Assembly: GCF_003012745.1 (NCBI RefSeq)
Contig: NZ_PXYK01000011.1
Span: 120,703 to 184,702, forward strand
Reading direction: 5' to 3'
Length of the DNA: 64,000 nucleotides
DNA from: Kumtagia ephedrae
GTDB taxonomy: Bacteria > Pseudomonadota > Alphaproteobacteria > Rhizobiales > Rhizobiaceae
The first letter of the stretch is position 1, and every line of letters starts with the position of its first letter. Shown here one piece after another: positions 15,796-23,556 of this stretch. The notes beneath the pieces are model-generated. The model did not search any database. It saw only the letters and a list, made by a program, of their open reading frames with translations, and was not told where the DNA came from. A program made the translations under genes and the position numbers.

Positions 15796-17871
15796 ATGGC
15801 CGGCAAGACGATCCGCGTCGCCACCGATGTCGGCGGCACCTTCACCGATCTCGTCTGCTTCGAGACCGACCACGCCACCGGCGAGCAGCGCATCGTCACC
15901 GCCAAGTCCGACACCACGCCGCCCGATTTCGAGCGCGGCGTGCTCAACGTGCTGGAGAAGGGCGGCGTCGATCCGCGCTCGGTCGATTTCCTCGCCCACG
16001 GCACGACAGTTGTCATCAACGCGCTGACCGAGCGCAAGGGCGTCAAGGTCGGGCTGATCACCACCGAGGGTTTTCGCGATTCGCTGGAGATCGCGCGCGG
16101 CAACCGGCCGGACTTCTTCAACCTGCATTACGAGAAGCCGAAACCCTTCGTGCCGCGTTACCTGCGCCGCGAACTGCCCGGCCGCGTCTCCTACAAGGGC
16201 GTCGAGATGAAGCCGCTCGACCTCTCCGGCCTGCCGGCTATCGTCGCGGATTTCCGCAAGGAGGGCGTCGAGGCGGTCGCCATCTGTTTCATCCATTCCT
16301 ATGCCGACACCAGCCACGAGCGGGCGGCGCTGGCCGAACTGAAGCGGTTGTGGCCGGAGGTTTCGGCCGTCGCCTCGCACCAGATCACGCGCGAATGGCG
16401 CGAATACGAGCGCTCCAACACTGCCGTGCTGTCGGCTTACGTGCAGCCGGCCGCCGAGCGCTACCTGTCGCGCCTGCATGCCGGGCTGAAGGACAAGGGG
16501 TTTTCCAAGAGCCCCTACATCATGCAGTCGAACTGCGGCGTCGACTCGCTGGAATCGGTGTCGAGGATCCCGATCACCATGGTCGAATCCGGCCCAGCCT
16601 CCGGCTTCTGGGGCGCGGCGGAGCTGGGAAAACTGATCGGCGAAAAGAATGTGCTGGCGCTCGACATCGGCGGCACCACGGCAAAGTGTTCGCTGATCGA
16701 GGACGGCGAGGTCAAGATCAAGACCGACTACTGGATCGAGCGCGACCGTTTTTCCGCCGGCTATCCCATCATGGTGCCGGTGGTCGACCTGGTCGAGATC
16801 GGCAATGGCGGCGGCTCGATCGCCTGGGTCGACGATTTCGGCAAGCTGCATGTCGGCCCGCAATCGGCCGGCGCCGTGCCGGGGCCGGCGGCCTATGGCC
16901 GCGGCGGCGTCCACGCCACCACCACCGACGCCAATCTCTGGCTCGGCCGCATCAACAGGGACTATTTCTGCGGCGGCGAGGTGGTGGCCGACATGGCCGC
17001 GACGAAAGCCGCGATCGAGGCGGTCGGCCAAAAGCTCGGCGTCTCCGCCGACGAGGCGGCGCGCGGCATCGTCCGCATCGCCAACAACAACATGGTCAAC
17101 GCGCTGAAGCTGGTGTCGCTCAACCGCGGCCACGATCCGCGTGAGTTCACGCTCGTTGTCTTCGGCGGCGGCGGTGCCATGCATGGCGTAGCGCTCGGCA
17201 TGGAGCTTGGCGTGCAAAAGGTCGTAGTGCCGGCCGGCGCCGCGGTCTTCTCCGCCTGGGGCATGATGATGTCGGATCTGCGCCGCGACTATTTCGTCAC
17301 GCGCCTGGCCGACCTGAAGCCGGGCGCGGCTGAAGGGATCGAAGCGGTCTTCGCCGAGAGCGAGGAGCAGGCGCGCAGCCAGTTCGCCGCGGAGGGCGTC
17401 GACGCGGCCAAGGTGCGCTTCCTGCGCTACGGAAAATTCCGCTACCAGAACCAGGAGCACACGACCGAGGTGCTGATCGCTTCCGGCGAGATCAACGACG
17501 GGCGCCTCGCCGAGATCGAAGCCGCGTTCCACGAGACCTACGAGCGCGAATATACCTACCGGCTCGACGCGCCGGTCGAGATGGTCGGCATCCATCTCGT
17601 CGCCTCGGCGGAGGTCGGCAAGCTGACGATGCGCAAGCGCGAGACCACCGGCGCGCCGGCCGAGGCCGCGCTGAAGGGGCATCGCGACGTGGACTATGCG
17701 CTGGAGGGTATTCACAGCGCGGCGATCTACGACGGCACGAGGCTGGAGCCCGGCATGAGCTTCACCGGTCCGGCGATCGTCGAGGATCCCGGAACCACCG
17801 TGGTCGTCCATCCCGGCAACCGGGTCGAGATCGACGGCTACGGCAACATCCACATCCACCTGGCGGCCTGA
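15796..17871 (+). CDS. hyuA: Hydantoinase/oxoprolinase subunit A
   Basis: A 691-residue protein of the HyuA / 5-oxoprolinase N-terminal family, an ATP-dependent cyclic-amide hydrolase subunit. The N-terminal actin-like phosphate loop is 'VATDVGGTFTDLVCFE', and a second phosphate loop is 'LALDIGGTTAKCSLIEDG'. The conserved 'FLAHGTTVVINALTERKG', 'FGGGGAMHGVALG' and the C-terminal 'GPAIVEDPGTTVVVHPG' are all present. I chose ATG 15796 because AAGGGAG is 7 nt upstream; a TTG two codons earlier is possible. It forms the enzyme with HyuB next to it. The family opens hydantoins, 5-oxoproline, N-methylhydantoin or related compounds; which one is not readable. Confidence 0.9.
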   Translation: MAGKTIRVATDVGGTFTDLVCFETDHATGEQRIVTAKSDTTPPDFERGVLNVLEKGGVDPRSVDFLAHGTTVVINALTERKGVKVGLITTEGFRDSLEIARGNRPDFFNLHYEKPKPFVPRYLRRELPGRVSYKGVEMKPLDLSGLPAIVADFRKEGVEAVAICFIHSYADTSHERAALAELKRLWPEVSAVASHQITREWREYERSNTAVLSAYVQPAAERYLSRLHAGLKDKGFSKSPYIMQSNCGVDSLESVSRIPITMVESGPASGFWGAAELGKLIGEKNVLALDIGGTTAKCSLIEDGEVKIKTDYWIERDRFSAGYPIMVPVVDLVEIGNGGGSIAWVDDFGKLHVGPQSAGAVPGPAAYGRGGVHATTTDANLWLGRINRDYFCGGEVVADMAATKAAIEAVGQKLGVSADEAARGIVRIANNNMVNALKLVSLNRGHDPREFTLVVFGGGGAMHGVALGMELGVQKVVVPAGAAVFSAWGMMMSDLRRDYFVTRLADLKPGAAEGIEAVFAESEEQARSQFAAEGVDAAKVRFLRYGKFRYQNQEHTTEVLIASGEINDGRLAEIEAAFHETYEREYTYRLDAPVEMVGIHLVASAEVGKLTMRKRETTGAPAEAALKGHRDVDYALEGIHSAAIYDGTRLEPGMSFTGPAIVEDPGTTVVVHPGNRVEIDGYGNIHIHLAA

Positions 17872-17882
17872 GGGAGACGACG

Positions 17883-19559
17883 ATGCCGACTACGGCAAAA
17901 AACGATCCGATCACGCTGGAGATCATCCAGAACTCGCTGCAGGCCACCGCCGACGAGATGTTCGCGGTGATGAAGAAGACGGCGATGAGTTCGATCATCT
18001 ACGAGGTGCTCGACATGGGCACCGGCATCACCGACGCACATGGCGCGCTGGCCTCGTCCGGCGCCGGCATTCCCGGCTTCATCGGAGTGCTCGACAAGTC
18101 GGTGAAGGTGCTGCTGCAGAAATTCGGCAAGCCGGGCGACATCGAGCCCGGCGACGTCTTCATCACCAACGATCCCTACTACGGCGGCGTCACCCATCTC
18201 AACGACCTCGTCGTCTGCATGCCGGTGTTCGCCGACGGCCGCATCATCGCCTGGACGGCCAACATCGCCCACAACTCGGATGTCGGCGGCAAGTCGCCCG
18301 GCTCGCTCTCCGCCGACGCAACGGAGATTTTTCAGGAGGGCCTGCGCCTGCCGGCGATCAAGATGATAGCGCGGGGCGAGCCGATCCCCGGCATCTTCGA
18401 CATCATCACCGTCAACTCGCGCATGCCGGATTTTCTGAAGGGCGACTTGTGGGCGGCGATCGCCTCCGTGCGCATAGGTGCCAAGCGGCTGGCGGAGCTG
18501 GCGGAGAAATATTCGGTCGCCACCTTCGAGGCGGCGATGAAAAGCTTCATGGATCATGGCGAGAAGATCGCGCTGGCAGAACTCGCCAAATTGCCCAAGG
18601 GCACATTCGAGCTGACCGAGGAGCAGGACGATGGCCGCTTCTTCAACGTCAAGGTGACGATCTCGGACACCGAGTTCGTCATCGACCTCAGGGACAATCC
18701 CGAACAGGATGCCGGACCCTCGAATGCCGGCCGCGACGACACGCTGGTCAGCATGCAGGTCATCTTCAAGGCGCTGACCGACCCGACCTCGCCGGCCAAC
18801 GAGGGCTCGTTCCGGCCGCTCAAGGTGCTGACGAAGGAGGGGACCACCTTCCACGCCAGGGAGCCGGCGGCCGTCGGCTTCTATTACGAGATCGGCATTC
18901 GCGGCTATGACCTGGTCTGGCGCTGCCTGGCGCCGCATATGCCGGACAAGCTGCCGGCCGGGCATTTCTCCTCGATCGCAGGAACCTTCATCGGCGGCAT
19001 CCATCCCGACACCGGCCGGCAGTACACCATCATCGAGCCGCAGATCGGCGGCTGGGGCGCCTCGCCCGGGCGCGACGGCAATAGCGCCATCTTCTCCGGC
19101 GTGCATGGCGAAACCTACAACTGCCCGGCCGAGATCTCCGAGGCCCGGAACGGTCTGTTCGTCGACCGCATGGAGCTCAATACGGATCCCGGCGGCGAGG
19201 GCCAATGGCGTGGCGGCCAGGGCATCCGCATGGACTACCGCATCCGCCGCGACAACTCCTTCCTGACGCTGGGCTACACGCGCTCGCGCATCCTGCCGTG
19301 GTCGCTCGACGGCGGCAACGAGGGCTCGGCCAACTATGCGCTGGTGCTGCGTACCGACGGCTCGAGCGAACGCTACGCCTTCGGCTCCGGCATCCGCGTC
19401 GACACCGACGACGTCATCCGCATCGTCACCGGCGCGGGCGGCGGCATCGGCGATCCGAAGCAGCGCGACCGCGCTCTGGTCGAGGAAGATATCCGCAACG
19501 GCCTCGTCACGCCCGAGCGGGCGCGGGAGGTGTACGGGATCGAGTTAGCGAAGGCATAG
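17883..19559 (+). CDS. hyuB: Hydantoinase/oxoprolinase subunit B
   Basis: A 558-residue HyuB-family subunit, the partner of HyuA. Family features include 'DPITLEIIQNSLQATADEMF', 'VFITNDPYYGGVTHLNDLVV', 'NIAHNSDVGGKSPGS', 'GGEGQWRGGQGIRMDY' and the C-terminal 'TGAGGGIGDPKQRD'. Length is normal for stand-alone HyuB. It starts 11 nt after hyuA and is the last gene before a palindromic repeat element, after which the operon continues with a racemase and an M24 peptidase. Confidence 0.92.
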   Translation: MPTTAKNDPITLEIIQNSLQATADEMFAVMKKTAMSSIIYEVLDMGTGITDAHGALASSGAGIPGFIGVLDKSVKVLLQKFGKPGDIEPGDVFITNDPYYGGVTHLNDLVVCMPVFADGRIIAWTANIAHNSDVGGKSPGSLSADATEIFQEGLRLPAIKMIARGEPIPGIFDIITVNSRMPDFLKGDLWAAIASVRIGAKRLAELAEKYSVATFEAAMKSFMDHGEKIALAELAKLPKGTFELTEEQDDGRFFNVKVTISDTEFVIDLRDNPEQDAGPSNAGRDDTLVSMQVIFKALTDPTSPANEGSFRPLKVLTKEGTTFHAREPAAVGFYYEIGIRGYDLVWRCLAPHMPDKLPAGHFSSIAGTFIGGIHPDTGRQYTIIEPQIGGWGASPGRDGNSAIFSGVHGETYNCPAEISEARNGLFVDRMELNTDPGGEGQWRGGQGIRMDYRIRRDNSFLTLGYTRSRILPWSLDGGNEGSANYALVLRTDGSSERYAFGSGIRVDTDDVIRIVTGAGGGIGDPKQRDRALVEEDIRNGLVTPERAREVYGIELAKA

Positions 19560-19606
19560 CGGCAGTCGTTCTTCTCCCGCGAACGGAAGGGCAATCGCAT
19601 ATGAAT

Positions 19607-19751
19607 GCACCCCCACCCCTAACCCCTCCCCACAAGGGGGAGGGGGACTGGCTGGCATCTCCGCCAGGCGCCAATCGTCAACGGTTCGCCCGGGCATGGC
19701 GGCAGCAAAGTCCCCCTCCCCCTTGTGGGGAGGGGTTAGGGGTGGGGGTGC
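19607..19751. repeat. 145-nt element with 41-nt perfect inverted arms (first copy)
   Basis: Positions 19607-19647 and 19711-19751 are exact reverse complements (the arm contains CCCCTAACCCCTCCCCACAA). The loop has its own partial dyad. A second, degraded copy lies in opposite orientation at about 44929-45040, beside the GntR and amidase genes, which shows that this is a dispersed repeat. It sits between hyuB and the racemase gene; there is no coding content. Confidence 0.85.
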
Positions 19752-19836
19752 GAGGCCACCCAATTCCTTGCCGGTTGCCATATGCGACAGCCCTGCCATG
19801 AACGGGGAGAAGGGAACGCCGAACGAGGAGAACAGC

Positions 19837-20646
19837 ATGCCCGGACATAAACCGCTCAAGATCATGTTCCTGAGTCCGGTCGGCTACGCCGACAGCGATC
19901 CGATCTTCGCCGCCATGGCCGCGGAGCACAAGCTTCCGGGAACGGAAGTGCATGTCACCTCGCTGCCGGCGAGCGAGGGCGGCTTCACTCATATCGAATA
20001 CCGCTCCTACGAGGCGATGGTGACGCGCGGCATCATCCGCGCCACGCGGGCCGCCGCACGCGAAGGTTTTGACGCGCTGGCGATCGGCTGTTTTTACGAC
20101 ACGGCGCTGCACGACGCGCGCGAAGTCTCGGAAGGCATGATCGTCACCGCGCCCTGCGTCGCCTCCTGCGAGATCGCCGCCAGCCTGTCCAACCGCTTCG
20201 GCATCATCGTCGGGCGCAGGAAGTGGGTGCACCAGATGCAGTCGACGGTGCGCGAGCATGGCCATGAGCACCGGCTGTCGGGTTTTTACCACGTCGAGCT
20301 CGGCGTGAACGATTTCCAGAAGGATCATGCCGAGACCGAGCAGCGGCTGATCGGGGCCGGCCGCAAGGCGGTCGAGGAGGATTTCGCCGAAGCGCTGATC
20401 CTCGGCTGCACCATGGAGGTCGGCTTCTACCGCGACCTCGAAAAAAGGCTCGGCGTGCCAGTCATCGACCCGTCGATCGCAGCGCTGAAGCGTGCCGAAT
20501 ATGCCGCGATCCTCAAGCGTCAATGCGGCTGGGTACCGTCGCGCAAATGGTCGAGCGAGGCGCCGCCCGAGGACGAGATCGCCCGCTTCGGCCAGTTCGA
20601 CACCGGCGAGCCGTTCGGCAACAGGATCGTCGTCGAGGCGGCGTGA
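19837..20646 (+). CDS. Asp/Glu/hydantoin racemase family protein
   Basis: A 269-residue member of the Asp/Glu/hydantoin racemase superfamily. The two cofactor-independent acid/base cysteines are visible as Cys85 ('LAIGCFYDT') and Cys191 ('LILGCTMEVGF'), each in its expected half of the pseudo-symmetric fold. It would racemise a hydantoin or amino-acid derivative so that both enantiomers can be used by HyuAB. The ATG at 19837 has GAGGAG at good spacing; an in-frame ATG 39 nt upstream lacks that. It lies between two different repeat elements, downstream of hyuB. Confidence 0.88.
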   Translation: MPGHKPLKIMFLSPVGYADSDPIFAAMAAEHKLPGTEVHVTSLPASEGGFTHIEYRSYEAMVTRGIIRATRAAAREGFDALAIGCFYDTALHDAREVSEGMIVTAPCVASCEIAASLSNRFGIIVGRRKWVHQMQSTVREHGHEHRLSGFYHVELGVNDFQKDHAETEQRLIGAGRKAVEEDFAEALILGCTMEVGFYRDLEKRLGVPVIDPSIAALKRAEYAAILKRQCGWVPSRKWSSEAPPEDEIARFGQFDTGEPFGNRIVVEAA

Positions 20647-20655
20647 GGAAAGATT

Positions 20656-20803
20656 CCCCCTCTCCGTCTCGCCCTACGGGCTCGCCACCTCTCCGAGGCG
20701 AGGAACCGCTGCCGCGATGCCGGCGCTTCTCTCCAGCTTGGGTTCCTCGCCCCCACGCAGTGGGGGAGAGGTGGCAAGCCCGAAGGGCGAGACGGAGAGG
20801 GGG
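20656..20803. repeat. 148-nt element with 39-nt inverted arms
   Basis: The arms at 20656-20694 and 20765-20803 are inverted copies with a few mismatches (arm includes CTCTCCGTCTCGCCCTACGG). A second dyad lies inside: GCGAGGAACC (20698-20707) against GGTTCCTCGC (20741-20750). The 'CTCTCCGTCTCGCC' arm recalls rhizobial intergenic mosaic elements; that assignment is from memory and unchecked. It lies between the racemase and peptidase genes and carries no gene. Confidence 0.8.
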
Positions 20804-20833
20804 CGAGGTCACGGACAACATGAGAGGAAGACA

Positions 20834-21934
20834 ATGAAGGTCGACACCCAAAAGAGGCTCGAAGCTCTCCGCAAGAAAATGAAGGATGCCGAAGTCGACC
20901 TCGTCGCGCTCGGGCCGGGATCGCACATGCAGTGGGTGACGGGCTTCCACCCGCATGCCGACGAGCGGCCGTGTCTGCTGCTGGTCGGCCCGGAGAAAGA
21001 AACCTTCCTGATGCCGGGGCTCAATGCCGAAGGCTCGCGCGAGGAGACGGATATCGAATTCCACACCTGGGCCGACGAAACCGGCCCGGACGCCGCGCTT
21101 GCCGACGCGCTCGCGGCGATCAAGGCGACGGAAGCGAAGCACGTGGCGCTCGACGAGACGATGCGCGCCGATTTCGCGCTGCTGCTGCTCGGCGCGCTGC
21201 CGGGCGCAAAGCACAGCTTCACCGACGCCACCGTCGGCGCGCTCCGGATGCGCAAGGATACTGCTGAGTTCAAGAAGCTGAAGATGAATGCCGGCATCGC
21301 CGACCGCACCATGCAGAAGGCGTTCGCCTCGATCAGGCCCGGCATGACCGAACTGGAGCTTGCCGCAGCGATCAAGGATCACTTCTCGTCCGAGGGTGCG
21401 ACGCCGCAGTTCTGGATTGTCGGCGCTGGCAGCAACGGCGCCTTCCCGCATCATCAGACCGGGTCCCGCAAGCTGGCGGAAGGCGACGCCATCGTCATCG
21501 ACATCGGCGGCCGCAAGGACGGTTTTCCCAGCGACATCACCCGCATGGCGGTCGTCGGCAACCCGCCGGAAGGTTATGGGCAGATCCACGGCATCGTCGA
21601 AAAAGCCGTGCAGGCGGCGCTGAAGACGGCGAAGCCGGGCGTGCTCGCCAGGGAAGTCGACGCCGCGGCGCGGCGCGTCATTGCCGATGCCGGCTATGGC
21701 GACTATTTCGTCCACCGCACCGGCCACGGCATGGGCATTGACGGCCACGAACCGCCCTACATCACCGCCACCTCGGAGACGGTGCTGGAGGAGGGCATGG
21801 TCTTCTCCATCGAGCCCGGCATCTATATCCCCGGCCGCTTCGGTATCAGGCTGGAGGAGATCGTCATCCTGCGCGCGGACGGGCCGGAGATTCTGTCCGC
21901 CCTGCCGCGCGACCTGTATGTGGCGAGGACCTGA
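20834..21934 (+). CDS. M24-family metallopeptidase (Xaa-Pro aminopeptidase/prolidase-like)
   Basis: A 366-residue two-domain protein: an N-terminal creatinase-type domain and a C-terminal 'pita-bread' catalytic domain. All five metal-ligand positions appear intact: Asp in 'IVIDIGG', Asp in 'FPSDITRMAV', His in 'GHGMGIDGHE', Glu in 'FSIEPGIY' and Glu in 'RLEEIVIL'. That favours a metal-dependent dipeptidase or aminopeptidase over creatinase, in which those ligands are lost. As the terminal gene of the dpp/hyu operon it probably hydrolyses an imported peptide or the ring-opened product. GAGAGGAAG precedes the ATG. Confidence 0.88.
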   Translation: MKVDTQKRLEALRKKMKDAEVDLVALGPGSHMQWVTGFHPHADERPCLLLVGPEKETFLMPGLNAEGSREETDIEFHTWADETGPDAALADALAAIKATEAKHVALDETMRADFALLLLGALPGAKHSFTDATVGALRMRKDTAEFKKLKMNAGIADRTMQKAFASIRPGMTELELAAAIKDHFSSEGATPQFWIVGAGSNGAFPHHQTGSRKLAEGDAIVIDIGGRKDGFPSDITRMAVVGNPPEGYGQIHGIVEKAVQAALKTAKPGVLAREVDAAARRVIADAGYGDYFVHRTGHGMGIDGHEPPYITATSETVLEEGMVFSIEPGIYIPGRFGIRLEEIVILRADGPEILSALPRDLYVART

Positions 21935-22018
21935 GCGGCGGAACTGTGCCGTCGCCATCATTCGGTAGTCGTCGTTCCCCCGACGGGATGGCGCGCCCGA
22001 TCGCCGGCAGACCGGCGT

Positions 22019-22681
22019 CTACGAACCCGGGGTGTGGCGGAGGGGGTCTGCACCGTCTTCCACGTTGCCGGGTTTCTCCTGAGCCGCCATGCTCTCGATT
22101 CCGGTTTGCGCCCGCGACATCGGGAACATCCAGTTCGGCGTGATGCCGAGGAATTGATCCAGGAAGGCGATGGAGATGTCCGGATCCTCGGAGGCGTTCT
22201 CGCGATACGACCACCAGGTCCGCAGGTCGTAGGCCGCCTGGTCGAGCGGCCGGGGCTCGCCGAACTCCTGCTCATGCACCGCGACGATCGAGCAGATGCA
22301 GAAGTTGGTGTAGATGAAACCCTCCGGCCATGCATGGGCGATCCGCGCTGTCGGATCGGCGTCATCCGCCGTCGTGCCGTCGTCCGTTGCGAGAACCTCC
22401 ACGGAGCGCGTGCGCAGCAGTTCGCGCAAGGCCAGGCCGCCCATGAAGACGATGCGGTCGGCCTTGTCGAGGGTGTGGTCGTGCTCGATCGCGCCGATGG
22501 CCGCCACCCAGTCGAAGAAGGTCTTGTGCAGACGGCGGTCGTCGACACGGGCGGCGATGTTCAGATGCGCCGCCACGAACGCGCTGTTCTGCTTGAAGGC
22601 GCGGTCGAACCATCGCAACTGGCGCAGCCGCTTGCGCAACTGCGGCGTCTCGATCAGCTTTTCCTTCAGTGCCAGTTCCAC
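22019..22681 (-). CDS. Conserved hypothetical protein, 220 aa
   Basis: I do not recognise the family. The protein is soluble-looking and mixed in charge, with no signal peptide or membrane helix. The N-terminus is basic ('LRKRLRQLRWFDRAFKQN'); the middle has 'AIGAIEHDHTLDKADRIVF', 'GGLALRELL' and aromatic-rich 'WWSYREN'; the C-terminus is acidic and probably disordered. Codon use matches the neighbours. It lies 26 nt downstream of another unknown gene on the same strand, so the two probably form a transcript, convergent with the peptidase gene. Confidence 0.6.
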   Translation of the reverse strand: MELALKEKLIETPQLRKRLRQLRWFDRAFKQNSAFVAAHLNIAARVDDRRLHKTFFDWVAAIGAIEHDHTLDKADRIVFMGGLALRELLRTRSVEVLATDDGTTADDADPTARIAHAWPEGFIYTNFCICSIVAVHEQEFGEPRPLDQAAYDLRTWWSYRENASEDPDISIAFLDQFLGITPNWMFPMSRAQTGIESMAAQEKPGNVEDGADPLRHTPGS

Positions 22682-22707
22682 GCCGGGCGCTCCACTATCG
22701 CGGCATT

Positions 22708-23448
22708 TCAGGGAAGGTGCGGGGCGATCTCTGCAAGAAGCCCGGCAAGGGCCGTCAGGTCGTCCGACCCTCGCATGGCCTCGGCGAAATCGTCATAGCG
22801 GATGTCCACCGCGATCGCCGCGGCCTCATAGATGCCCTCGTCGGCGGTCAGGTCGTCGTTGATGCTGACGACCAGCATGGAGAGCGCCAGGATCGCGGCG
22901 ACGACCAGATTCGCGTCCTGCTGCGTGCTGCCCTCCGAACCCGACAGCGCTGCGGGGGAGGCGACGGGCTGAGCCCCCACAATCGCCACGGCAACCTGCG
23001 CGGCGTGGCGGCTTGGCGCGGAAGCGTCTGCTTCCCTGTCGTCATCCCCGATCGCCGCCGCCGCCAGCTCGTAGGCCTTGGCGAAGGCGAGCTCGCTGAC
23101 GCTCGGATTGTGTACGCCTCTTGCGATCAGAAGCGCCTTGGCGGCGGCATAATGGGTTCGCGCGACGAGCTCGGCGTTTTCGGCGGTCGGCTTGGCAAGC
23201 AGGGCCAGAGGCAGCGCGACGACATGGCCCGCATGGGCCCGCGGGTCGGCTGAGGCGATGCTCAAGGCAAGGCTCTCCAGGCGGCTGAGTGCCTTGTCGG
23301 AGAGTTCGGCAAGCGCCCGCGCGGTTTGCGGCAGACCTTCCCCGTCGCGTCCCAGCCTGTCCAGCGAACCCTTGACCTCGCGCGCCAGGAAGCGCGCGTT
23401 GCGCATGTTCTCCTTGATCACCGTCCGCAGCGAGGCATGGTTGGACAT
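22708..23448 (-). CDS. Conserved hypothetical protein, alanine-rich, 246 aa
   Basis: Family not recognised. The protein is alanine- and leucine-rich and predicted helical throughout ('LAELSDKALSRLESLALSIA', 'ALLAKPTAENAELVARTHYA'). It has one hydrophobic stretch ('NLVVAAILALSMLVVSI') that could be a buried helix or a membrane segment. I chose the ATG at 23448, which has GAGGAAG 7 nt upstream, over ATGs up to 13 codons earlier. It is followed closely by the 220-aa unknown gene. Nothing links the pair to the catabolic genes around it. Confidence 0.6.
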   Translation of the reverse strand: MSNHASLRTVIKENMRNARFLAREVKGSLDRLGRDGEGLPQTARALAELSDKALSRLESLALSIASADPRAHAGHVVALPLALLAKPTAENAELVARTHYAAAKALLIARGVHNPSVSELAFAKAYELAAAAIGDDDREADASAPSRHAAQVAVAIVGAQPVASPAALSGSEGSTQQDANLVVAAILALSMLVVSINDDLTADEGIYEAAAIAVDIRYDDFAEAMRGSDDLTALAGLLAEIAPHLP

Positions 23449-23556
23449 CGTCGGCTTCCTCGAAGGCATTGTGCTCTGGCGGCACACGCTACCCGAATTT
23501 AGGGGGTACGGACGTTTCCGCCAATAGCCTTGTCTCGGGCCGGGTGCGATACACTG

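Noticed and set aside
15700..17859. A 719-codon minus-strand frame opposite hyuA
   Set aside because: Shadow frame; hyuA on the plus strand carries full family motifs and a good ribosome site.
20834..21934. Creatinase assignment for the M24 protein
   Set aside because: Creatinase lacks the metal ligands of M24 peptidases; here all five ligand positions appear intact, so a metallopeptidase is more likely despite the hydantoin context.
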